The notes below the pieces were generated by a model. That model did no database searches, had not been told where the DNA came from, and saw only the letters and a program-made list of their open reading frames with translations. The position numbers and the translations under genes were made by a program. 64,000 nucleotides of DNA from contig JAEOSU010000070.1 of the NCBI GenBank assembly GCA_016840165.1, positions 62,001 to 126,000 on the forward strand. Direction: 5' to 3'. Positions 56,064 through 64,000 of the stretch are shown piece after piece (position 1 is the stretch's first letter; every line of letters begins with the position of its first letter). Source of the stretch: Promethearchaeota archaeon. Lineage in GTDB: Archaea > Asgardarchaeota > Lokiarchaeia > Sigyniarchaeales > SOKP01.

Positions 56064-56807
56064 TTGAGTATTGAAGAAAAGGTCATCTCATTGCGACTTA
56101 AAACTATGGATGTTGGATTTCTTGTTAGTTTAATTATTATTTCGATTGTTTCACTTGATCTTGTCTTGAATGAGAGCCATAGAAAGATAATCGAAAATAT
56201 ATCGAAGTATCCCCCATTCCAAAATTTCTTCACAGGATTACTAATAACATTTATTATAACATTAATAGGAAATCTCATTCCGTTTCCGACTCCTTATACT
56301 TTTGTCCTATGCTATAGTTCATTACCATTCATAAATTTAAATTTCATATACCCACTGCTTTTCGCTTTAGTTGCTAGTTTTGGATGCCTACTAGGTGAAT
56401 TGGGAGGCTATTTTGTTGGTCGAGGGACATTTGAGTTCATTTCGGAGAAACATCAAACTAGAATAGAGAAATATCACCAATTTCTTATAGATCATCCGAA
56501 AGTGACTCCATTCTTAATTTTCTTTGCCGCCTTAACTCCAATATCGGATGATTTTATTACCGTCCCGTTAGGTATGCTAAAATATTCATTCAAAAAAACA
56601 ACTTTTTGGTGTTGGCTCGGAAAACTAGGGTTGATGTCGATATTTGCCTATAATTTAATAGATATATGCAATTTATTAGGAGGAGAAAGCTGGATCTTAA
56701 GTATAATTTCACTTTATTTAATTGTTTTATTAATGTATGTTCTACTCAAAATTGATATATTTGAAATATTGAGTAAAATATTCAAAAAAGAAAATAAATT
56801 TGAGTAG
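56064..56807 (+). CDS. VTT/DedA-domain membrane protein
   Basis: 247 residues from TTG 56064, six bases after the stop of the gelsolin-like gene. Several helices are present; ASFGCLLGELGGYFVGRG and PFLIFFAALTPISDDFITVPLGMLKYSFKKTTFWCWLGKL carry the glycine-rich re-entrant loop and the proline-aspartate motif of the VTT (SNARE-associated, DedA, VMP1/TMEM41-type) family. In eukaryotes VTT proteins are lipid scramblases of the ER and autophagy; in bacteria DedA proteins affect membrane lipid flipping. Function here is inferred. Confidence 0.75.
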   Translation: MSIEEKVISLRLKTMDVGFLVSLIIISIVSLDLVLNESHRKIIENISKYPPFQNFFTGLLITFIITLIGNLIPFPTPYTFVLCYSSLPFINLNFIYPLLFALVASFGCLLGELGGYFVGRGTFEFISEKHQTRIEKYHQFLIDHPKVTPFLIFFAALTPISDDFITVPLGMLKYSFKKTTFWCWLGKLGLMSIFAYNLIDICNLLGGESWILSIISLYLIVLLMYVLLKIDIFEILSKIFKKENKFE

Positions 56808-56816
56808 TAATATCTC

Positions 56817-58343
56817 TTATTCTTTATCTTTAATTTCAATCCCATCAGGTAAAGTTATGCTATCAACCATAAGATCTTCTGCTTTCTTATATTCATCAAA
56901 CGTGCGCGCTTCCACATCTTCAATATATTTTAAAAGTGTTTGATCAAGATCTTTTGAGATTTCATTTTCCTGATGTGTTTCTAGAATTTCTGCTACTTTC
57001 TCGCTTGCTCTTTGAATAATATCTTTTGCTCCTTTTTTATACCATGATGACCTTCTATTCCTATCGGATAACTTAGGAAAATATAATTCTTTTTTCATGT
57101 GGTTTTTTGTATGTCTTTCTGCAAGAAAATTTACTCCTTTTCGCTCTGTAGTAGCAACTTTCTTAATAACTTCTAAACCAATAGTATCTTCATTTACCGC
57201 TATCCCTTCAATTGCGCGTTTAACCATTCCGATCAGATCATCATCAATAACCAGCAACTCTAATGCTTCAACTAAGGTTGCTTCATAGGTCCCTGCACAC
57301 GTAATATAATTAATGCCTGCTTGAGTAGCTAACATTAAGGTTTGTAGTCGTTCGTATCCATTTTGCATATCTAATAGTTTTGAATCGGTACCACATCCTG
57401 GACCTCTCGAAGGTATGTTATAAAATCGCGCTAATTGAGCGATACCTGCGGTAATTAATCCCATTTCAATAGATCCCATAGCTGAATTTCCAGTTCTCAT
57501 ATCTGTTATATGAGATACGGTTCCATAAAATATTGGTGCTCCAGGATTATAAATCTGGGAGAGGACTATGCTGCCAAGAATTTCTGCATTAGTTTGGGTT
57601 AATAAACCTGCTAAAGTAACGGGAGATGATGTTCCCGCAAGAGCTTCTGGAGCAATGATCGTCGGTTGTTTATATTTGGCAAATACCTCAAATCCATTTG
57701 TCATAATTTGAGGAAGATGTAAGGGACTCGTCGGATTCATAAACCCTACTAATCGAGGATGGGCAATTAATTCTTTTTCTCCTCCAACTATCATGGAGGT
57801 TAAATTCATCATATCTTGACTTGCTAATCTACCAAGACAGCCAAGTCCATAAGGTTTTTTGGTATTTTTTACCCATTGATATATGCAATGGGCATGGAGT
57901 GCGGTATATTTGATATCATTTGGCCATACATCAATATGAGAGCAGATTACATGTTCTAGACTATCTACAATGCGTATTTGGTTGATAGTATCCGCCATCA
58001 CCGTTTTTCGTACACCTTTCTTATGATTAGGATCGTATATCTTAACTGGGGTACCAATTGTTGCGAATTCAGTATGTTTAACGTCTATAGTAGCCTTAAA
58101 TTTCCCATCTGGACCGTAGAGGGTGAAAGAGTTGAGTACTGATTTTAGTTTTTCTTTGATTAATGATTCCGAAAATTTAACGAATAAAGAATCATCGCTC
58201 ACTTCAGCTCCATTTTGTTTTAAAATAGCTCTTGCTTTTTCTGAATCAACCTTGATCCCGACTTCTTTAAGTAATTCTAAAGATGAGGAGTGAATCTTAT
58301 CTAATTCATCTGAAGAAAATACATCAATCTTATTTAGTTTCAT
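56817..58343 (-). CDS. MttB-family (COG5598) corrinoid-dependent methyltransferase, non-pyrrolysine
   Basis: 508 residues of the trimethylamine methyltransferase superfamily. The barrel sequences CSHIDVWPND, GLGCLGRLASQDMM, RGPGCGTDSKLLD and ITCAGTYEATLVEALELLVID match the family. No in-frame TAG interrupts the gene, so this is a non-pyrrolysine member, which in bacteria and some archaea demethylates quaternary amines such as glycine betaine, proline betaine or carnitine. It lies 15 bases after the corrinoid protein gene, which would accept the methyl group. Confidence 0.88.
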   Translation of the reverse strand: MKLNKIDVFSSDELDKIHSSSLELLKEVGIKVDSEKARAILKQNGAEVSDDSLFVKFSESLIKEKLKSVLNSFTLYGPDGKFKATIDVKHTEFATIGTPVKIYDPNHKKGVRKTVMADTINQIRIVDSLEHVICSHIDVWPNDIKYTALHAHCIYQWVKNTKKPYGLGCLGRLASQDMMNLTSMIVGGEKELIAHPRLVGFMNPTSPLHLPQIMTNGFEVFAKYKQPTIIAPEALAGTSSPVTLAGLLTQTNAEILGSIVLSQIYNPGAPIFYGTVSHITDMRTGNSAMGSIEMGLITAGIAQLARFYNIPSRGPGCGTDSKLLDMQNGYERLQTLMLATQAGINYITCAGTYEATLVEALELLVIDDDLIGMVKRAIEGIAVNEDTIGLEVIKKVATTERKGVNFLAERHTKNHMKKELYFPKLSDRNRRSSWYKKGAKDIIQRASEKVAEILETHQENEISKDLDQTLLKYIEDVEARTFDEYKKAEDLMVDSITLPDGIEIKDKE

Positions 58344-58358
58344 AATTCATTCTTGCGC

Positions 58359-59009
58359 TCAGTTTTTATTTTCAATAATTTGTTTTATCATAGCTACGGC
58401 TTCGATTGCATCATCCGCCCATGCATCAGCACCTATTTCTTGTGCCCATTCTTCAGATGTAGGAGCTCCTCCAACTATAACCTTGTATTTCTCTCTCAAA
58501 CCTCTTTTATTTAGCTCTTCTATGACTTGTCGTTGAAAATCCATCGACATGGTCAAAAGGGAGGACATTCCAATTATATCGGCATCCACCTCTTCAGCTT
58601 TATTAATGAAATCTTCGGCTGTTACCTCCACACCTAAATTGAACACTTCAAATCCATTTGAGAAAAGAAAAGATGCGACTAAATCCTTACCGATACTGTG
58701 AACGTCACTCTCGACCGTACCGATGACGACCTTTCCTAATGTTTTCATCTCACCACCTTTAGCTCGGATAGCAGGATCTAACACCTCATCAATTACTGCT
58801 TTAACAACGTTTGCAGAACCAATTAAATCGGGTAAGAATATTTCTTCATTCTCAAACTGATCCCCAATAAATTTCATTATACTTCCAATTATTTTGAGCA
58901 ATTCTTCTGCTGAAGTTTGATTCTCCTTTAGAAGAGAACTGCAAAATTCCTTTAATCCATCTTCATCCCAATCTACCACAAGATTTTTCATTTTCTCTTC
59001 AATAGTCAT
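58359..59009 (-). CDS. Corrinoid protein (MttC/MtbC-like)
   Basis: 216 residues: a helical cap domain (about 1-90) and a B12-binding Rossmann domain with ESDVHSIGKDLV (DxHxxG, His ligand to cobalt), MSSLLTMSMDFQRQ and KVIVGGAPTSEEW. It carries the methyl group between the MttB-type enzyme and a second methyltransferase, usually to tetrahydrofolate or methanopterin. That acceptor enzyme and a reactivase (RamA) are not in the window. First in a divergent arrangement with the 59.2 kb MttB gene; a TATA-like TATAATATAAAA about 38 bases upstream of the ATG supports a promoter here. Confidence 0.93.
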   Translation of the reverse strand: MTIEEKMKNLVVDWDEDGLKEFCSSLLKENQTSAEELLKIIGSIMKFIGDQFENEEIFLPDLIGSANVVKAVIDEVLDPAIRAKGGEMKTLGKVVIGTVESDVHSIGKDLVASFLFSNGFEVFNLGVEVTAEDFINKAEEVDADIIGMSSLLTMSMDFQRQVIEELNKRGLREKYKVIVGGAPTSEEWAQEIGADAWADDAIEAVAMIKQIIENKN

Positions 59010-59180
59010 AGCTATCTTCTTTTTTGATTGTAGGTATTAAAATTTTATATTATACAACACTCAATATCAAAAAAAGTTTTTCAAAAAATAGATAAGCTGA
59101 CGCTAAATAATACTAAATTATCAATATTTATGTTAAATATCAAGGGTTTTGCTGAACTCTTGTAGAGGAATATTTAGAAA
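59010..59180. promoter_or_regulatory. Divergent promoter region between the two methyltransferase operons
   Basis: 171 bases between the corrinoid gene (minus) and the second MttB-like gene (plus). On the minus strand a TATA-like TATAATATAAAA is centred near 59048, about 26 bases before a likely start site close to the ATG at 59009. On the plus strand AATATTTA near 59123-59130 could be a TATA box for the gene at 59181, which has AGAGGA at 59163-59168. No operator repeat was recognised. Boundaries are approximate. Confidence 0.4.
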
Positions 59181-60689
59181 ATGAAACAAAATCAAATAAA
59201 TGTATTATCTCAAGAAGAAATCGATATAATCCACAATCATACTCTCGATTTATTAGAAACGATAGGAATTCGGGTAGATTCTATTGAGGCAAAGGAATTA
59301 CTGAGAGAAAATGGAGCGATAATAGACGAGAAAAGCGATTATGTTAAATTTCCAGAAAGCTTGGTAAAAGAACAGCTAAAAAAAGTTCCTGATTCATTTA
59401 CTTTATGGGGCTCCGATGGAACATATAAGTTTGATGTGAATACCAAGAGCGTCAATTTCGCTACAGTAGGTACTCCTGTTAATATATATGACCCAGATCA
59501 TAAAAAAGGTATAAGAAAAACAGTTTTAAGTGACAACGTAAACCAAATAAGAGTAGTAGATAGTCTTAAAAACATCAGATGCTCTCACGTGGATGTATGG
59601 CCGAATGACGTTCCATATCTTGAAACACATTATCATACAATACGCGCTTGGGCCGAACATAGTTTTAAGCCTTATGGATTGGGTTGCTATGGAAGAATAG
59701 CGAGTCAAGATATGATGAATCTCACATCCATTATTATTGGAGGTGATAAGGAATTAATCAATAGACCACGATTGGTTGGCTTTTTTAATCCAACAAGTCC
59801 GTTGATGCTTACGAAAATATTACTAAATGGGTTATTTATTTTTGCCAAGTATAAACAGCCGACGATTATTGCGCCGGCTGCAAGTGCTGGATCTACGGCA
59901 CCAGTCACACTTGCTGGTTTACTGGTCCAATCCAATATGGAAGTCCTATCTTCGATAGTATTAACTCAGCTAATTAATCCTGGAACTCCAGTGTTTTATT
60001 CTACAATGAATTGTCCTATGGATCCTCCAACTGGGAATGTCGCATGGGGATCAGTAGAAACGGGGTTAATTACTGCTGGAGCAGCTCAATTAGCACGGTT
60101 TTATAATATTCCTTCACGTGGTCCAGGAGCAGTAACCGAATCAAAATGTTTCGATATTCAAAATGGTTATGAGAGATTTATGACCTTATTGTTTGCTGCA
60201 AATGCGGGTATTAATTATATTACTTGTGCTGGTACCTATGAATCCTCATTAGCAGAAGCATTAGAACTACTGGTTATTGATGATGAGATAATTGATATCA
60301 TCAATAGAGGAAGGGAAGGAATTAATGTGAATGACGAAACGCTAGCACTCGAACAGATCAAGAGAGTTGCATTGGAAGGAAAGAATTATTTAATGCTAAA
60401 ACATACTGCTAAAAACACAAGAAAAGAGATTTTTGTTCCCAAATTAGCTGATAGGGATCGAAGAGGGATTTGGAAGCGTAATGGCTCAAAAGATATTATT
60501 CAAAGAGCAAGAGAGAAGGTAAACCAAATACTTGAATCTCAGAAAGGTCCTGGAATTTCAGAGGGTGTAGATAAGCAGCTAAAAGAATATTTCAAAGAAA
60601 TATCTTCACGAAACATGGATTTTTTCAGAAAGGCGGAAGATTTGGATAAAGATAAAGATGTGAAAGGAATTAGTGGATTGGAGGGATAA
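59181..60689 (+). CDS. MttB-family (COG5598) methyltransferase, non-pyrrolysine paralog
   Basis: 502 residues, a paralog of the gene at 56.8-58.3 kb with the same motifs (CSHVDVWPNDV, GLGCYGRIASQDMM, RGPGAVTESKC, TCAGTYESSLAEALELL). No in-frame TAG, so again non-pyrrolysine. The GPGCGT of the first paralog is GPGAVT here, so the two may use different substrates. It is divergent from the corrinoid gene and followed two bases after its stop by a PLP enzyme gene, whose start has GGAGG upstream within this gene. Confidence 0.88.
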   Translation: MKQNQINVLSQEEIDIIHNHTLDLLETIGIRVDSIEAKELLRENGAIIDEKSDYVKFPESLVKEQLKKVPDSFTLWGSDGTYKFDVNTKSVNFATVGTPVNIYDPDHKKGIRKTVLSDNVNQIRVVDSLKNIRCSHVDVWPNDVPYLETHYHTIRAWAEHSFKPYGLGCYGRIASQDMMNLTSIIIGGDKELINRPRLVGFFNPTSPLMLTKILLNGLFIFAKYKQPTIIAPAASAGSTAPVTLAGLLVQSNMEVLSSIVLTQLINPGTPVFYSTMNCPMDPPTGNVAWGSVETGLITAGAAQLARFYNIPSRGPGAVTESKCFDIQNGYERFMTLLFAANAGINYITCAGTYESSLAEALELLVIDDEIIDIINRGREGINVNDETLALEQIKRVALEGKNYLMLKHTAKNTRKEIFVPKLADRDRRGIWKRNGSKDIIQRAREKVNQILESQKGPGISEGVDKQLKEYFKEISSRNMDFFRKAEDLDKDKDVKGISGLEG

Positions 60690-60691
60690 AG

Positions 60692-61966
60692 ATGGCAGAA
60701 AAAAAAACTCAAGACCAAATTAATCGGGAATTAAGAAAAGATTGGGATAAATTAAAATTTGAGACTCAGCAAATTCGGGCGGGAGAAGATCCCTACCCCG
60801 AAACGCCATCAAGTTTACGATTACCAATTTACGCCACAAAATCATACGTATACCCAAATTTCACGGAATTCATTAAAAGCCATTATTATTATTCAAGAAC
60901 GGAAAATCCAACGTTATATGCATTAGATAAAAAGTTGGCGACATTGCATGGAGGGGAAGAAGCATTATCAGTCGCTTCAGGTATGGCAGCAGTTCATTTA
61001 GCTTGCTCGAGTCTATTATATCGGCGATTAAAGCGAGTAAAACCAAATAAAATATTTAAATATCTTCCTCAAACCCATTCCGAAGAGATTCCAAATCTCG
61101 TCATGCATAAAAACCAATATACAGGCACATTTCGCTTATTTATGAATGTGTATCCACAAATGGGAATTGAACCTAGAATTGTTGATATGAGAGATCTACA
61201 GCAGGTTAAAGATGCAATAGATGATCAAACAAAGCTGATATTTATAGAAACCCCTGCTAATCCCTCAATTGATGTAATTGATATACAAGCATGTTCAAAT
61301 ATGATACATGATGCCGGCGGAAAATGTATTGTTGATAATACATTTGCCTCACCTGCCTTGCAGAAACCACTAGAGTTAGGAGCGGATTTTGTTGTTGAAA
61401 GTCTTACGAAATATATCAATGGACATGGAGATGCAATGGGTGGAGTAATAATTGGTCCCAAAATAGAATTACAAAAGATAAGGTACTTTTGGTTAGAATT
61501 AGAAGGGCAAGTAATGAGTCCATTTAGTGCATGGTTAATATTACGTGGTTGTCGAACATTAAGCGTTCGCATGAAAAAGCACTGTGAAAATGCTAAACAA
61601 ATTGCCAACTTTTTAGAATCCCATCCTAAAGTAGCAAAGGTAGTTTATCCCGGCTTAGAGTCGCACCCAGACCATTCTATTGCCACCAAACAGATGTCTG
61701 ATTATGGTGGGATGCTTGGATTCGAATTGAAATCTCAAGAAGAGAGTCTTGACTTCATAAATCACTTGAAGATTATTAAAGTTGGTGTTTCATTAGGGGA
61801 TACCACCTCATTAATTGAATATACTTCTCTAATGACGGGTATAGATCTTTCGTCTTGGGAAAAGCGACTGATGAATATTTCAGATACCCATTTCCGATTT
61901 TCAATTGGATTAGAAGATTCCCAAGATTTGATTAATGATTTAAACCAAGCACTTAATCAATTATGA
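60692..61966 (+). CDS. Cys/Met-metabolism PLP enzyme (gamma-lyase/synthase family)
   Basis: 424 residues with the fold-type I PLP layout of the CGS/CGL/MGL family: YYYSRTENPTLYALDKKLATLHGG, SGMAAVHLA (phosphate-binding loop), FIETPANPS, CIVDNTFASPALQ (Asp to the PLP nitrogen) and SLTKYINGHGDAMGG with the Schiff-base lysine. Such enzymes cleave or make C-S bonds: methionine gamma-lyase releases methanethiol. Cotranscribed with an MttB-like gene (2-base gap), it may handle a methylated sulfur or amino-acid substrate. Which reaction it performs cannot be read here. Confidence 0.87.
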   Translation: MAEKKTQDQINRELRKDWDKLKFETQQIRAGEDPYPETPSSLRLPIYATKSYVYPNFTEFIKSHYYYSRTENPTLYALDKKLATLHGGEEALSVASGMAAVHLACSSLLYRRLKRVKPNKIFKYLPQTHSEEIPNLVMHKNQYTGTFRLFMNVYPQMGIEPRIVDMRDLQQVKDAIDDQTKLIFIETPANPSIDVIDIQACSNMIHDAGGKCIVDNTFASPALQKPLELGADFVVESLTKYINGHGDAMGGVIIGPKIELQKIRYFWLELEGQVMSPFSAWLILRGCRTLSVRMKKHCENAKQIANFLESHPKVAKVVYPGLESHPDHSIATKQMSDYGGMLGFELKSQEESLDFINHLKIIKVGVSLGDTTSLIEYTSLMTGIDLSSWEKRLMNISDTHFRFSIGLEDSQDLINDLNQALNQL

Positions 61967-62010
61967 TTTTTTTCCATTTCTTCCTTTTGGTAATAATAAA
62001 ATAAAAAAAA

Positions 62011-63363
62011 TTAAATAGAATCTACTCTCGATTCTTTTTCTTTATGTAGTTCATATAATTTTGTTTTAATCTCTTCTACTCTTGCTTTTGGAAAGGGATA
62101 GAAATAGAGGCATAATAATAAGATTCCTAATGCAATACCCGGAATGACTATAAATAGTAATCGTAGTGCAAGTGTCATGTCAATCAAAGGATTATAAAGT
62201 TCCCAATCACTCTGAACAAATACTAAACCGATGGTAAATATGGATGCTATCATTGAGAGTCGCATGAAAAAGTTAGTGATACCAAAAAATGCTCCTTCAT
62301 GTCTTGTGCCTGTTTTTAGCTCATCCTCATCAATTACATCCGCAATGATTAGATAAATGTAATATATCATTCCCCCGAACCCTATGCCCATGAATAATGC
62401 TATTACTACTGCTATTTCATATATATTGATAAGCATCAATGGAAGAGATGCGAGAAAGTATGCAGTGACAGATAATGCTAAACCTTTTCTTGAGCCGATT
62501 TTAATATCTAACCATCTCCAAAGAATTACTGATAAAGCGCCCATTATATACATGATACCCATAATAATTGAGGTTTGAAACTCAGTGGCTCCCAAAACTT
62601 GTTTTCCGAATATCTGAACCAATGTAGCAAGAAGGAGGATAACATATTCATAGAGAAAGAATATGATTGTATAGAGTACAAATCCTTTATTTTTTAGAGA
62701 GTACTTTAAACCCTCAAAGAACTTAAAGGATTGTTGATAATCTAACTTAAACTCTCTTCGTTCCTTCACACCCCATTTTAATGCAATTATCAACGATATT
62801 CCTACTATTATCGATGTAACGACTCCATTTATTAAATAAGACATAGTATTGCTGTCTACAATAAAACCAGGGACTAATGCTGCCGCTAATAACCCTACAA
62901 CTGCAAGTAATTGTTTTATAGTGTTTACTTCTGAACGTTCCTTCACACTTGTATATAATTCTGGAAATAAGCTGTCGAATGGGAGTGCAATCATAGTATA
63001 AAAGGTGTCATAGCAAATCAACATAATTAATAAATAAATAAATATGGTAAGTTGATTATTTGTAGGAGGGAGCCATAAGATTATCTCTAATATTAACATT
63101 GGAATGATTCCTATCATGATGTAGGGTTTTCTACGACCCCATCGGGTGTTTGTACGGTCTGATAAATAGCCAATAAAAGGATCATTGAATGCATTCCATA
63201 AGGTCCATATGACAGCTGCAAGAACATACCACCTTATATCCAACCCTACAACTGTAAAGTAATAATAAAAGACCCAGATATTAAAAGCCGTATTGATAAA
63301 CCATTGAGCGAAAGAACCCGCACCAAAAGCCCATTTTTGACCTTTGCTAAATTTAGTACTCAT
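62011..63363 (-). CDS. GPH-family (MelB-like) MFS symporter
   Basis: 450 residues, about 12 helices. The opening GAGSFAQWFINTAFNIWVFYYY, NDPFIGYLSDRTNTRWGRRKPYI (the GPH loop signature) and EDELKTGTRHEGAFFGITNFFMRLS match the glycoside-pentoside-hexuronide:cation symporter family. The substrate is unclear. It is convergent with the PLP enzyme gene of the methyltransferase cluster, so it could import a substrate for it, but that is only proximity. Confidence 0.85.
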   Translation of the reverse strand: MSTKFSKGQKWAFGAGSFAQWFINTAFNIWVFYYYFTVVGLDIRWYVLAAVIWTLWNAFNDPFIGYLSDRTNTRWGRRKPYIMIGIIPMLILEIILWLPPTNNQLTIFIYLLIMLICYDTFYTMIALPFDSLFPELYTSVKERSEVNTIKQLLAVVGLLAAALVPGFIVDSNTMSYLINGVVTSIIVGISLIIALKWGVKERREFKLDYQQSFKFFEGLKYSLKNKGFVLYTIIFFLYEYVILLLATLVQIFGKQVLGATEFQTSIIMGIMYIMGALSVILWRWLDIKIGSRKGLALSVTAYFLASLPLMLINIYEIAVVIALFMGIGFGGMIYYIYLIIADVIDEDELKTGTRHEGAFFGITNFFMRLSMIASIFTIGLVFVQSDWELYNPLIDMTLALRLLFIVIPGIALGILLLCLYFYPFPKARVEEIKTKLYELHKEKESRVDSI

Positions 63364-63514
63364 TTTTTATTCATGTGAATTTATAGTAAATATTTCAGTA
63401 TAGTAATAAAATACACTATTTAAGAGTTGTTAAAAGAATAGTATTACTCTTTGTTAAATTAAATTATTAGATGAAAAGTCCTTCAAGAGCGCTCTATTCC
63501 TTATTAAAACACTT

Positions 63515-63730
63515 TTAAGGTTTAGAATATTTTTCGATAATATAATTTTGTAGACTCCAAGTGTACTTTTCAAGATTTAAGAGTAGTAACTTCTGTTCCA
63601 TTTCTCTTAAGTAGGATACATCTAGTTCCTTAAAAAGGTCTTTAAGACTCTCTATATTTTCAAAAATTTTATTGATGACTTTCCAATCATGTGCCCATTC
63701 TTTATCTTGAAGTGTTAAGTTGTCCATCAT
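63515..63730 (-). CDS. Small hypothetical protein (71 aa)
   Basis: A short helical protein (NLTQDKEW-type start; internal SYLREMEQKLLLLNLEKYTW). Two adjacent ATG codons (63725-63730) serve as start. No transmembrane helix or known domain; moderately acidic. It lies between the symporter and a truncated gene on the same strand. Confidence 0.45.
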   Translation of the reverse strand: MMDNLTLQDKEWAHDWKVINKIFENIESLKDLFKELDVSYLREMEQKLLLLNLEKYTWSLQNYIIEKYSKP

Positions 63731-63837
63731 TCCAAGTTTATTATGGTGGTTTAAATATATAAACGTTTAGTAATTCATAGTTTACTGATTTAAAAATAAT
63801 GAAAAATAATTTGATAAAAAAATTCGAAGAATTAAGG

Positions 63838-64000
63838 TTAAGCTCTTATAACGACCACATGAGCGAGATGTTGGGTAACTCTTAGACTTTGCCAGCCTTG
63901 ATCATTCTTTAGAAAGAGAATTCCAAAGATTACATCCAATACCAAAAAACCTGTAGCCTTCGTTAGATTATTTAATGCATACATAGAGGGGTCGGCAATT
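63838..64000 (-). CDS. C-terminal fragment of a membrane protein, 5' end beyond the window
   Basis: A frame open from the right edge to a TAA at 63838-63840 gives 53 residues: one hydrophobic helix (TKATGFLVLDVIFGILFLKN) followed by a short DQGWQSLRVTQHLAHVVVIRA tail. Probably the last transmembrane segment of a larger protein. No family can be named from this piece. Confidence 0.5.
   Translation of the reverse strand, partial: IADPSMYALNNLTKATGFLVLDVIFGILFLKNDQGWQSLRVTQHLAHVVVIRA

Noticed and set aside
56817..60689. Pyrrolysine codon (in-frame TAG) in the MttB-like genes
   Set aside because: Both frames are open over the full family length with no internal TAG, so these are non-pyrrolysine members.
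1..64000. CRISPR arrays, insertion sequences and prophage genes
   Set aside because: No regularly spaced repeats, transposase or phage structural genes were seen; the window looks like ordinary chromosomal sequence.

Overview
The window is AT-rich archaeal DNA that most resembles an Asgard archaeon of the Lokiarchaeia (Promethearchaeota) type. Evidence: archaeal families (PAC2, DUF2070, DUF166, NreA with a terminal PIP-like box, archaeal-type PurE), a small GTPase overlapping a longin-like/winged-helix protein, a gelsolin-like protein, SDS22-like leucine-rich repeats, and MttB/corrinoid methyl-transfer genes without pyrrolysine codons. The lineage is inferred from gene content; no rRNA gene is present.

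Layout. 1-10.5 kb: a truncated ADP-forming acyl-CoA synthetase, dUTPase, GNAT-like protein, dodecin, TPR/zinc-ribbon protein, thiolase, purE-rpiA pair, and a large membrane-anchored subtilase. 10.6-20.3 kb: a tRNA-Ala(GGC) with a 28-nt insertion in the variable region, membrane proteins, an MFS protein with a long helical tail, a nucleotidyltransferase, an old-yellow-enzyme-type reductase and a PAC2 protein. 20.3-27.7 kb: DUF2070, the GTPase/longin-like pair, an RsmB-type rRNA methyltransferase coupled to a QueT-type S-component, and a secreted protein. 27.8-35.9 kb: two alpha/beta hydrolases, an overlapping operon (repeat membrane protein, acyl-CoA ligase, KAS III-like enzyme), an amidohydrolase and NreA. 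36-40.3 kb: LRR, O-methyltransferase, coiled-coil and small membrane proteins. 40.4-48.8 kb: a same-strand cluster with VWA, MoxR, a complete ECF transporter and three secreted or anchored proteins, two with molybdopterin-oxidoreductase-like folds and one ethylbenzene-dehydrogenase-like. 49-56.8 kb: a pair of coiled-coil/winged-helix proteins, a degenerate kinase-like protein, DUF166, a Zn/Cd-type P1B ATPase, tRNA-Leu(CAG), the gelsolin-like protein and a VTT/DedA protein. 56.8-64 kb: two divergent MttB-like methyltransferases around one corrinoid protein, a PLP gamma-lyase-family enzyme, a GPH transporter, and a truncated membrane protein.

Cross-cutting observations. Several genes appear to start at AUU, AUA or CUG six bases after a Shine-Dalgarno-like hexamer, so start-codon prediction restricted to ATG/GTG/TTG truncates at least RsmB and the P-type ATPase. 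Two unrelated membrane proteins end in almost the same zinc-ribbon tail. After adding small and extended genes, no gap exceeds about 300 bases. I saw no CRISPR array, insertion sequence or rRNA.
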